Below, one piece after another: positions 57,360 through 64,000 of a stretch of DNA of 64,000 bases (positions within the stretch are counted from its first letter, which is position 1; the number at the start of each line of letters is the position of its first letter). A model generated the notes under the pieces. The model saw nothing but the letters and a program-made list of their open reading frames with translations. It was not told the origin of the DNA and did no database searches. A program made the position numbers and the translations under genes. The stretch is taken from the NCBI RefSeq assembly GCF_020524345.1, contig NZ_JAIVLH010000001.1:372001-436000 (forward strand), given 5' to 3'. The DNA is from Metabacillus niabensis. GTDB taxonomy: Bacteria > Bacillota > Bacilli > Bacillales > Bacillaceae.

Positions 57360-57953
57360 ATGGCCTTAGGTGTGATTGATTGGAATTCAATCGTAGAAGC
57401 ATTATTATTTGCTTCCGGCGACGAGGGTCTTTCCCTGAAACAATTAACGATGGTTTTAGAGGTAGAAGAACAGGAAGTCGTGGATATTATGAAAGAACTT
57501 GCTGAAAGTTATAAAAAGAAAGACCGGGGTATTGAGCTAGTAGAAGTTGCAGGTCAATATCAACTTACAACGAAAAAAGAACATGCTATGTATTTAAAAA
57601 AATTAGTTGAATCACCTGGAAATGGCTCTCTTTCACAGGCTGCATTAGAAACATTAGCGATTGTGGCATATAAGCAGCCAATCACCAGAGCAGAAATTGA
57701 AGAAATCCGCGGGGTGAAAACAGAGAGGCCAATTCAAACACTGGTAACCAAAATCCTTATTAAAGAAGTCGGGAGAGCTGAGGGAACAGGACGTGCAATA
57801 TTGTATGGAACTACTAAAGAATTCCTGGAATATTTTGGGCTGAACTCGATAAAGGAACTCCCGCCACTTCCCGAAAAAGATAACGAATTTGAACAAGAAG
57901 AAGCAGATCTTTTCTTTGAAAAGTTTAACGAAACATTAGAAGACTTGAGCTAA
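57360..57953 (+). CDS. scpB: Segregation and condensation protein B
   Basis: Partner of ScpA in condensin, a dimer of tandem winged helices. 197 residues. Motifs: [16 protein letters not shown], then [34 protein letters not shown] and [14 protein letters not shown]. The ATG follows the scpA stop without a gap. The acidic tail ([16 protein letters not shown]) is typical. Confidence 0.95.
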   Translation: MALGVIDWNSIVEALLFASGDEGLSLKQLTMVLEVEEQEVVDIMKELAESYKKKDRGIELVEVAGQYQLTTKKEHAMYLKKLVESPGNGSLSQAALETLAIVAYKQPITRAEIEEIRGVKTERPIQTLVTKILIKEVGRAEGTGRAILYGTTKEFLEYFGLNSIKELPPLPEKDNEFEQEEADLFFEKFNETLEDLS

Positions 57954-57958
57954 TTTTG

Positions 57959-57994
57959 ACTGACCTGAAAATACTTTTAGGTCAGTATTTTTTT
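57959..57994 (+). terminator. Terminator of scpAB
   Basis: ACTGACCT (57959-57966) pairs with AGGTCAGT (57979-57986), an inner AAAA/TTTT extends it, and a T7 run follows. Confidence 0.8.
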
Positions 57995-58056
57995 AAAAAA
58001 ATACATAGGAAGGATCGTAACTGATTTAAAGGGGACAGTCACAATTTTTATTTTTC

Positions 58057-58086
58057 ATTCATAAGCTTTGTCCACGTGCATAAACT
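58057..58086 (+). promoter_or_regulatory. Sigma-E promoter candidate of dacB
   Basis: TTCATAAG (58058-58065) and CATAAACT (58079-58086) resemble sigma-E elements; dacB of B. subtilis is under sigma-E. Confidence 0.5.
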
Positions 58087-58122
58087 TGTACAAAACGAAC
58101 GAGTAGGGGACGTGGTTGCTTT

Positions 58123-59274
58123 ATGCTGCACATGAAGAAAATAACAACAGTGTTTTTCATCATTATCTTATTACTTGCATGTATACCCAAGCAGACCTCC
58201 GGTATTGGTGTAAGTGCTCAAACTGCCATTTTAATAGATCAAGAATCTGGAAGGGTCTTATATGAAAAACAAGCACATCAAAAAATGAGAATTGCAAGCA
58301 TTACAAAAATAATGACTGCAATCCTTGCGGTTGAATCCGGTAAATTAAACGAAATGGTCACAGTAAGTGAGAGAGCACTCCAGGCAGAGGGATCTTCTGT
58401 TTATTTGCAAAAAGGGGAAAAAATTAAACTCGAGGATCTGGTGTACGGACTTATGCTCAGATCTGGAAATGATGCTGCTGTAGCGATCGCTGAACATGTT
58501 GGGGGGAGTCTGGAAGGATTTGTGATAATGATGAATCAAAAGGCTGAAGAAATCGGAATGACAAACACGGTATTCGCAAATCCTCATGGATTAGATGATC
58601 ATGAAAATCATTATTCAACCGCTTATGATATGGCGATATTAACAAAGTATGCTATGCAAAATGAGACTTACCAAAAGATATCGGGTACTGAAACACACCG
58701 GGCACCAAATCCTAACGAAAAATGGGACAGAGTCTGGCATAATAAGAACAAACTTTTAACAACCCTTTATGAATACAGTACCGGCGGAAAAACAGGATAT
58801 ACTGTTAGGGCAAAAAGAACATTGGTTTCAACTGCATCAAAAGATGGATTTAACACCATCGTTGTCACGTTAAATGATCCGGATGATTGGAAGGATCATA
58901 TGAATCTACACAATTTTGCTTTTAACAATTATGAACTAGTCAAGTTGAAAAATGAAGGAACACTAGATGGGATTGAACACGATTTTTATAAGAAGAATGT
59001 ATTCATAGATCGAAATGTTCTTTATCCCTTAAATAAAGAAGAGCAAGAAAAGGTGAAGATTGATATTTCATTACAAAAACCTAAAAAAGATTGGGAAGAT
59101 GTAAAAAAGGTACCAAATGTTGTAGGTGAAATGTCAATTAAAATTGACGAAAAATCAATTGCCAACATTCCTATTTACTTTGACAATGGAAATGTGGAAA
59201 AACCAAAAGGCTCGTTCTGGGACATGTTTAGAAATATCTTTTTTGCATCTGTTGGGGTAAAACATTATGGTTAA
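58123..59274 (+). CDS. dacB: D-alanyl-D-alanine carboxypeptidase DacB (PBP5*)
   Basis: Mother-cell carboxypeptidase that limits cross-linking of the spore cortex. 383 residues. Signal peptide ([13 protein letters not shown]), catalytic SITK in [16 protein letters not shown] in [14 protein letters not shown] and KTG in [15 protein letters not shown] 58123 or 58132 could be the start; AGGGGA lies about 12 bases before the first. It overlaps spmA by 8 bases and forms the dacB-spmA-spmB operon of B. subtilis. It is a paralogue of DacF in this window. Confidence 0.93.
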   Translation: MLHMKKITTVFFIIILLLACIPKQTSGIGVSAQTAILIDQESGRVLYEKQAHQKMRIASITKIMTAILAVESGKLNEMVTVSERALQAEGSSVYLQKGEKIKLEDLVYGLMLRSGNDAAVAIAEHVGGSLEGFVIMMNQKAEEIGMTNTVFANPHGLDDHENHYSTAYDMAILTKYAMQNETYQKISGTETHRAPNPNEKWDRVWHNKNKLLTTLYEYSTGGKTGYTVRAKRTLVSTASKDGFNTIVVTLNDPDDWKDHMNLHNFAFNNYELVKLKNEGTLDGIEHDFYKKNVFIDRNVLYPLNKEEQEKVKIDISLQKPKKDWEDVKKVPNVVGEMSIKIDEKSIANIPIYFDNGNVEKPKGSFWDMFRNIFFASVGVKHYG

Positions 59275-59854
59275 TATCATTTGGGTGATGTTGACGGTTA
59301 TCGGTATTGTTTTTGCGATGTTTAATGGAACGATGGATGAAGTAAATGAAGCCATATTTAAAGGAGGAAAAGAAGCTGTTACGATTGCGATCGGTTTTAT
59401 TAGTGTTTTAGTCTTTTGGCTTGGGTTAATGAAAGTTGCGGAAAAGGCTGGCTTATTAGAGAAGTTGGGTAATTTATTTAAGCCAATTGTAACTAGATTA
59501 TTTCCTGAAGTGCCACCTGAACATCCAGCAATGGGATATATGCTTTCAAATATGATGGCAAACCTTTTTGGTTTGGGAAATGCTGCTACACCCCTGGGTA
59601 TTAAAGCAATGGAACAGTTAAAAGTATTAAATGGTGGATCTGACAAAGCGAGTAGGTCCATGATTACATTCTTAGCCATAAATACGTCAAGTTTAACATT
59701 AATTCCTACAACGGTTATTGCAATAATGATGACCTATGGATCTTCATCACCTACCAGTATCGTTGGGCCTACATTGATTGCAACATTTCTTTCAACATTA
59801 GGAGCTATTTTAATAGATCGTTTCTTCTATTATAGGAGAAAGAGAAAAGGGTGA
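59267..59854 (+). CDS. spmA: Spore maturation protein A
   Basis: Integral membrane protein needed for full dehydration of the spore core. 195 residues with several helices. Segments [20 protein letters not shown] and [20 protein letters not shown] match the family (nucleoside-recognition type). It starts inside the end of dacB. Confidence 0.93.
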   Translation: MVNIIWVMLTVIGIVFAMFNGTMDEVNEAIFKGGKEAVTIAIGFISVLVFWLGLMKVAEKAGLLEKLGNLFKPIVTRLFPEVPPEHPAMGYMLSNMMANLFGLGNAATPLGIKAMEQLKVLNGGSDKASRSMITFLAINTSSLTLIPTTVIAIMMTYGSSSPTSIVGPTLIATFLSTLGAILIDRFFYYRRKRKG

Positions 59855-59860
59855 TTGAAT

Positions 59861-60391
59861 ATGGGACTCATTGGCGTTATATCATTATGGATCATACCAG
59901 TTATCATAGGTTTTATTCTGATTTACGGAACAATCAAAAAGGTACCAACATATGAAACCTTCGTAGAAGGTGGTAAGGAAGGAATTAGTATCTCTTTTTC
60001 AATCATACCTTATTTAGTAGGTATGTTAGTTGCCATTTCCGTTTTCCGTGCATCAGGAGCATTAGAGTTTCTAATGAATTTTATGAAACCTGCTTTGGAA
60101 GTTTTGAATATACCTGCAGAAATTGTACCCCTGGCATTCATACGGCCAATATCCGGAACGGCTGCGTTGGGATTAACTTCTGATATTATTGCAACATATG
60201 GACCTGATTCTTTTATAGGCATGTTAGCTGCGACAATGCAAGGTAGTACAGATACAACATTATATGTGCTCACAGTTTATTTTGGAGCGGTAGGAATCAG
60301 GAAAATGGGAGATGCTTTAAAGGTTGGGTTGTTGGCAGACTTAGTCGGGATAATCGCAGCAATTGTCATTGTCACAATTATGTTTTCATAG
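59861..60391 (+). CDS. spmB: Spore maturation protein B
   Basis: Partner of SpmA in spore core dehydration, 176 residues, mostly membrane helices. Family segments are GTIKKVPTYETFVEGGKEGI, IRPISGTAALGLTSDIIATY and GSTDTTLYVLTVYFGAVGI. ATG 59861 is taken because AGGGTG precedes it; TTG 59855, next to the spmA stop, is the alternative. Confidence 0.92.
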   Translation: MGLIGVISLWIIPVIIGFILIYGTIKKVPTYETFVEGGKEGISISFSIIPYLVGMLVAISVFRASGALEFLMNFMKPALEVLNIPAEIVPLAFIRPISGTAALGLTSDIIATYGPDSFIGMLAATMQGSTDTTLYVLTVYFGAVGIRKMGDALKVGLLADLVGIIAAIVIVTIMFS

Positions 60392-60401
60392 TAGATTCCT
60401 T

Positions 60402-60427
60402 AAAACTTGGTGGATGCCAAGTTTTTT
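60402..60427 (+). terminator. Terminator of the dacB-spmAB operon
   Basis: AAAACTTGG (60402-60410) pairs with CCAAGTTTT (60417-60425), followed by TT. Confidence 0.8.
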
Positions 60428-60464
60428 ATCGTTTAGGAAATTATAAAATTCTTGAACTGTGGAT

Positions 60465-60593
60465 AAGCGCTTCGACATCCAGCTCCAGCGCCTAGCCCCT
60501 CGAGTCATAAGACGCAAATGAATTGAAGACAAAGAATGTCTTCTATTCATTTGCGTCTTATGCTTGTCGGGGCTGATCAAGGCGCTTGCGCTT
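60465..60593. repeat. Dispersed palindromic repeat of Bacillus type
   Basis: Four nested inverted repeats: AAGCGC with GCGCTT at the ends, GCGCCT (60488) with AGGCGC (60580), GCCCC (60495) with GGGGC (60569), and an 18-bp perfect pair CATAAGACGCAAATGAAT (60506-60523) and its complement (60545-60562) with an inner AAGACA/TGTCTT stem. The conserved shell (CAGCTCCAGCGCCTAGCCCC and GGCGCTTGCGCTT) is one I recognise as a dispersed intergenic element of bacilli. Base composition is richer in GC than the flanks. It lies in the 370-base gap between spmB and rluB. Confidence 0.75.
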
Positions 60594-60771
60594 TTGTTCT
60601 TTTATAAAGAGAGAAAAGAATTATTTTTTCACATTATCACGTAAATTACAACATCTGAAAAAATTATGGTATGATGAGTAAGCACATTTTGACAAATTTA
60701 TAAATGGTATTTTATTGTCGATACTTGTGAAAAAATAGAGAAAACAGTAATATGTTATCGAGGTGACCGAG

Positions 60772-61506
60772 ATGGAACGCTTACAAAAAGTAATTGCTCA
60801 TGCTGGTATAGCTTCTAGACGAAAAGCAGAGGAATTAATAGTAGATGGAAAAGTAAAAGTAAACGGAAAAGTAGTGAAAGAATTAGGGGTAAAAGTAACA
60901 GATCAGGATCGGGTTGAAGTCGAGGGTATCCCACTTGAACGTGAAGAACCTGTTTATTTACTTCTTTATAAACCAACAGGAGTAATTTCGGCTGTAAAAG
61001 ATGATAAGGGCAGAAAGGTTGTTACTGACTTTTTTCCATATATTAAGCAAAGAATTTATCCTATTGGCAGGCTGGATTACGATACATCCGGTATTTTATT
61101 ATTAACCAATGATGGTGAATTTGCGAATATTCTTATGCATCCCCGCTATGAGGTGGAAAAATCCTATGTAGCAAAAGTTAAGGGAATTCCAGCCAGAGAT
61201 AAAATTAAACTGTTAGAACGTGGAATTCAGCTTGAAGATGGGAAAACAGCTCCTGCTCAAGTAAAGGTATTATCAGTTGACAAAAAGAAACAAACTAGCA
61301 TCATTGAATTAAAGATCCATGAAGGACGAAATCGCCAAGTCAGACGTATGCTTGAAGCAATTGGACATCAGGTAGTAAAGTTGAAAAGGGAAAAATTTGC
61401 ATTTCTCAATTTAAACGGCTTAGCAACTGGAGATTCCAGAGAACTATCGCCTCATGAAGTGAAACAGCTTAGAGCCCTTGCCCAACATGGGAAACAGACT
61501 CAGTAA
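60772..61506 (+). CDS. rluB: 23S rRNA pseudouridine synthase RluB
   Basis: Forms pseudouridine in the peptidyl-transferase region of 23S rRNA. 244 residues. An N-terminal S4 domain (MERLQKVIAHAGIASRRKAE) precedes the RsuA-type catalytic domain with Asp in IGRLDYDTSGILLLTNDG and HEGRNRQVRRMLEAIGH. ATG 60772 has GAGGTGA upstream; GTG 60763 is part of it. B. subtilis ypuL is the equivalent. Confidence 0.93.
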   Translation: MERLQKVIAHAGIASRRKAEELIVDGKVKVNGKVVKELGVKVTDQDRVEVEGIPLEREEPVYLLLYKPTGVISAVKDDKGRKVVTDFFPYIKQRIYPIGRLDYDTSGILLLTNDGEFANILMHPRYEVEKSYVAKVKGIPARDKIKLLERGIQLEDGKTAPAQVKVLSVDKKKQTSIIELKIHEGRNRQVRRMLEAIGHQVVKLKREKFAFLNLNGLATGDSRELSPHEVKQLRALAQHGKQTQ

Positions 61507-61553
61507 TTTTCACATAAACTTCAAAATATAGATTATTCCAAGGATTTGGATAG

Positions 61554-61562
61554 TGTTATAAT
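61554..61562 (+). promoter_or_regulatory. Extended -10 promoter of resA
   Basis: TGTTATAAT at 61554-61562 is a full extended -10 element 36 bases before resA. No -35 hexamer was seen, which is usual for this class and for activated promoters. Confidence 0.5.
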
Positions 61563-61597
61563 GACCTAGAATGTTCAAGAAGTAGGGGAGTATGTAA

Positions 61598-62119
61598 ATG
61601 AAAAAAAAACGTTTACTTATGCGCTCTATCATATTAATTTTATTAATTGGTGCATTGGGATATACGCTGTATTCAAACTTTTTTGTTAGTAAGGAAAAGG
61701 TGAAAGAAGGTTCAAAAGCTCCAGACTTTGTTTTAACAGATTTAGAAGGAAATGAGCATCAGTTATCTGACTATAAGGGAAAAGGCGTTTTCTTAAATTT
61801 CTGGGGAACATGGTGTAAGCCTTGTGAGCGGGAAATGCCTTATATGGACAACCAATACGAGTATTATAAAAATCATGGAGTTGAGGTTTTGGCTGTCAAT
61901 ATTGCTGAATCGAATATTGCAGTTCAAAGCTTCGTAAACAAACATGAATTAACCTTTCCTATACTTCTCGATAAGGACCGTCAAGTGTTAAACGCTTACG
62001 GAGTCGGCCCGTTACCGACGACCTTTATGATCAATCCTGAAGGGGAAGTTGTTGATATTACTTCAGGAACCTTAACAGAAAGAATGATCAGAGATTATAT
62101 GGAACAGATTAAACCTTAA
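61598..62119 (+). CDS. resA: Thiol-disulfide oxidoreductase ResA
   Basis: Membrane-anchored thioredoxin-fold reductase that keeps the CXXCH motif of apocytochrome c reduced outside the cell. 173 residues. A single N-terminal helix ([19 protein letters not shown]) is followed by the active site WCKPC (Cys73 and Cys76). The reading [12 protein letters not shown] holds the cis-proline. AGGGGAG precedes the ATG. First gene of the cytochrome c biogenesis operon. Confidence 0.95.
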   Translation: MKKKRLLMRSIILILLIGALGYTLYSNFFVSKEKVKEGSKAPDFVLTDLEGNEHQLSDYKGKGVFLNFWGTWCKPCEREMPYMDNQYEYYKNHGVEVLAVNIAESNIAVQSFVNKHELTFPILLDKDRQVLNAYGVGPLPTTFMINPEGEVVDITSGTLTERMIRDYMEQIKP

Positions 62120-62136
62120 AATGGGGAGTTTTCAGC

Positions 62137-63759
62137 ATGAATAAGGTCAATTGCGAGTGTGGTCATGCAAATCCGGAAGGTACTATTTTATGTGAATCAT
62201 GTGGAAATCCGCTGGGAGATAAAGAGAAAAAAGATACTAAACACTTATTGGATATGAAGTACGAAGGTTCTGCTAGACGGTCTCAAACGTACAAGAGAAC
62301 CTTTGTTGATAAAATTTGGAATTTCTTTTCATCAGTAAAAGTTGGTGTATGGTTAATTTTTTTAACTTTGCTTGCTTCGGCATTAGGTACCGTTTTCCCA
62401 CAAGAAATGTACATACCGCCTTCAGTAACAGCAAGTCAATTTTATAAAGATGAATACGGATTACTCGGTCAACTATATTATGAACTTGGCTTTCATAATC
62501 TATACGGCTCATGGTGGTATATGATATTAGTTGCATCAATTGGTATTTCTCTTGTCATTGCTAGTTTGGACCGATTTGTACCGTTACATAGAGCATTAAA
62601 AAAACAAGGTGTATCAAGACACCATACGTTTATGAAGCGCCAACGATTATATAGCTCAACTAAAACTAATGAGTATGATCTAGAACTAGTAAAAGAACGT
62701 CTTGCTTCCCGTCGTTATCATGTGCGGGAGGAAAATGGAAACCTTTTAGCTGAAAAAGGCCGTTTTTCCAGATGGGGCCCATATGTAAATCACTGTGGAC
62801 TTATTATTTTTTTAATTGGAGCAATGCTGCGGTTCGTACCGGGCATGTATATTGATGAAGTTCTTTGGGTTAGAGAAGGTGAAACTGCTGTTATTCCAGG
62901 TACGGAAGGACGCTACTATTTAGAAAACAAAGACTTTATTATGGAAGTGTATGAGAAAGATAAAGAAGACGAAGTGTTTGAAGAAGCGATCACCCGAGTA
63001 GGTGATGGAAGCGTTGTGAAAAACTTCCAATCTAACGTTATCCTTTATGAAAGAGAAGGGGAAATTGTTCACGGCGCTGAGCCGAAGTTAAACAAAGTAA
63101 AAGAAGAAGAGATAAGAGTAAATGAACCGTTAAAATTTGAATCCTTCTCTCTCTATCAAGTTGACTATAAATTAAATGAATTAAATAAAATGACGTTTAG
63201 TTTAATAAATAAGGAAACAGAGGAAAGCTTTGGTCAAATACAAGTAGATCTTTTAGATCCTAAAAAAGAATATGATCTTGGGAATGAAATTAAAGTGGAA
63301 ATTTCCACGTATTTACCTGACTTTTATTTTGACGAAGAAGGGGTTCCTGCAACTAAAACACGAATCCCGAACAATCCTGCATTTGTTTTCAAAATGTATA
63401 CACCTCAGACTCCAGAAGGTGAATCAAGTTTTGTAGCAATCCAGCAAACAATTGAGCCATCCGGTGAAAATCAGTACAAGATGAAATTTGAAGGCATTGA
63501 AACAAAAGACTTAACTGCTTTGACAGTGAGAAAAGATTTAACCTTGTGGATTCTTGCTCTAGGTGGAGCTATATTCATGATAGGTGTGATACAAGGTATG
63601 TATTGGAATCACCGTCGTATATGGATAAAACAACATGATGATGAAATTTTAATAGCAGGACATACAAATAAAAATTGGTATGGATTAGCTAAAGAGATTG
63701 AGATTGTTGTAGAAGGTACCGCACTTTCTGCACCGAAAGATCAAAAGGAAAAAGAATAA
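62137..63759 (+). CDS. resB: Cytochrome c biogenesis protein ResB
   Basis: Membrane component of the System II heme-ligation complex that attaches heme to apocytochrome c on the outer face. 540 residues. A short zinc-ribbon head (Cys6, Cys8, Cys19, Cys22) precedes membrane helices near 75, 130 and 215 and the last at about 475; a large external loop lies between the last two. The sequence KGRFSRWGPYVNHCGLIIFL holds the conserved His region. It follows resA by 17 bases. Confidence 0.94.
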   Translation: MNKVNCECGHANPEGTILCESCGNPLGDKEKKDTKHLLDMKYEGSARRSQTYKRTFVDKIWNFFSSVKVGVWLIFLTLLASALGTVFPQEMYIPPSVTASQFYKDEYGLLGQLYYELGFHNLYGSWWYMILVASIGISLVIASLDRFVPLHRALKKQGVSRHHTFMKRQRLYSSTKTNEYDLELVKERLASRRYHVREENGNLLAEKGRFSRWGPYVNHCGLIIFLIGAMLRFVPGMYIDEVLWVREGETAVIPGTEGRYYLENKDFIMEVYEKDKEDEVFEEAITRVGDGSVVKNFQSNVILYEREGEIVHGAEPKLNKVKEEEIRVNEPLKFESFSLYQVDYKLNELNKMTFSLINKETEESFGQIQVDLLDPKKEYDLGNEIKVEISTYLPDFYFDEEGVPATKTRIPNNPAFVFKMYTPQTPEGESSFVAIQQTIEPSGENQYKMKFEGIETKDLTALTVRKDLTLWILALGGAIFMIGVIQGMYWNHRRIWIKQHDDEILIAGHTNKNWYGLAKEIEIVVEGTALSAPKDQKEKE

Positions 63760-63777
63760 GGTAAAGGAGGGAGAATT

Positions 63778-64000
63778 TTGGCATCACTTAGTAGTACATT
63801 TCTTGAAATAGCTTTTATTATTTATTTAATTGCCATTTTCTTATTCGGCGGTTCAATTCGAGATAAGCGCAATAAATCAGAGAACATAAGTAAGTGGACA
63901 ATTGCTGCAATGGCAGCTACTATATTAGGGTTTGTATCACAACTTGCCTACTTTATTACAAGGTGGATTGCATCAGGACATGCACCTGTCAGTAATTTAT
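63778..64000 (+). CDS. resC: Cytochrome c biogenesis protein ResC (5' part)
   Basis: Start of the third res gene; it runs off the window after about 74 codons. TTG 63778 has AAAGGAGGGAG immediately upstream. The first residues (ASLSSTFLEIAFIIYLIAIF) and the helix IAAMAATILGFVSQLAYFIT match the CcsA/ResC group, which brings heme to ResB. It begins 18 bases after the resB stop. Confidence 0.9.
   Translation, partial: MASLSSTFLEIAFIIYLIAIFLFGGSIRDKRNKSENISKWTIAAMAATILGFVSQLAYFITRWIASGHAPVSNL

Noticed and set aside
59155-59679. 174-codon minus-strand frame over dacB and spmA
   Set aside because: Antisense to two genes with clear family motifs; no start signal.

Overview
The window is a low-GC, sporulating Firmicute chromosome segment, almost certainly a Bacillaceae member close to Bacillus sensu lato. 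The evidence is the gene order, which follows the Bacillus subtilis yqj-yqk-spoIIA-spoVA-lysA-rib-scp-res arc. It carries sigF, all seven spoVA genes, spoIIM, mciZ, spmAB and dacB/dacF. Bacillus-type AAGGAGG ribosome binding sites and frequent TTG/GTG starts are typical. No rRNA, tRNA, CRISPR array or insertion sequence was seen.

Layout. 1-9.8 kb: one block for urea import (urtABCDE) and urea hydrolysis (ureABC plus ureEFGD chaperones), all on + and tightly packed. 9.9-16.6 kb: a CheW-like protein, DNA polymerase IV (dinB), the oxidative pentose phosphate pair gndA and zwf, and RNase Z. 16.6-25 kb: the Old Yellow Enzyme namA, a small unrecognised gene behind a palindromic operator, a Cys-rich CWC protein, proI under a proline T-box, a probable relic of yqjP, yqjQ, a GNAT, a TRM11-like methylase, yqzH, and a LexA-controlled Y-family polymerase (uvrX) with a GDSL hydrolase and a YolD-like gene behind it. 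25-29 kb: a GerA-type germinant receptor operon in the order B-A-C. 29-37 kb: yqkB, yqkC, yqkD, a new small gene, yqkE, yqkF, mciZ, nudF, an endonuclease Q homologue, spoIIM, fur, yqzK and xerD. 37-40.6 kb: deoB-pupG-pdp nucleoside catabolism behind a palindromic operator. 40.9-49 kb: the forespore programme dacF, spoIIAA-AB-sigF and spoVAA-AB-AC-AD-AEB-AEA-AF, with recognisable sigma-F, sigma-H/Spo0A and sigma-G promoters. 49-64 kb: lysA, ypuA, ppiB, an FMN riboswitch with ribE-ribBA-ribH-ribT (no ribD), ypuF, a YjcZ-type micro-gene, scpAB, dacB-spmA-spmB, a dispersed palindromic repeat, rluB, and resA-resB with the start of resC running off the window.

How the parts work together. The urea block would supply ammonia from scarce urea. 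The spo genes form the classic cascade: Spo0A and sigma-H switch on spoIIA; sigma-F acts in the forespore; sigma-E drives mciZ, spoIIM and dacB in the mother cell; sigma-G drives spoVA. The GerA-type receptor and the SpoVA channel act together at germination. Compared with B. subtilis the main local differences are the loss of ribD and yqjP here, pdp joined to deoB-pupG, the germination operon between the yolD-like gene and yqkB, a GDSL hydrolase between uvrX and its yolD partner, and several very short genes with strong ribosome binding sites.
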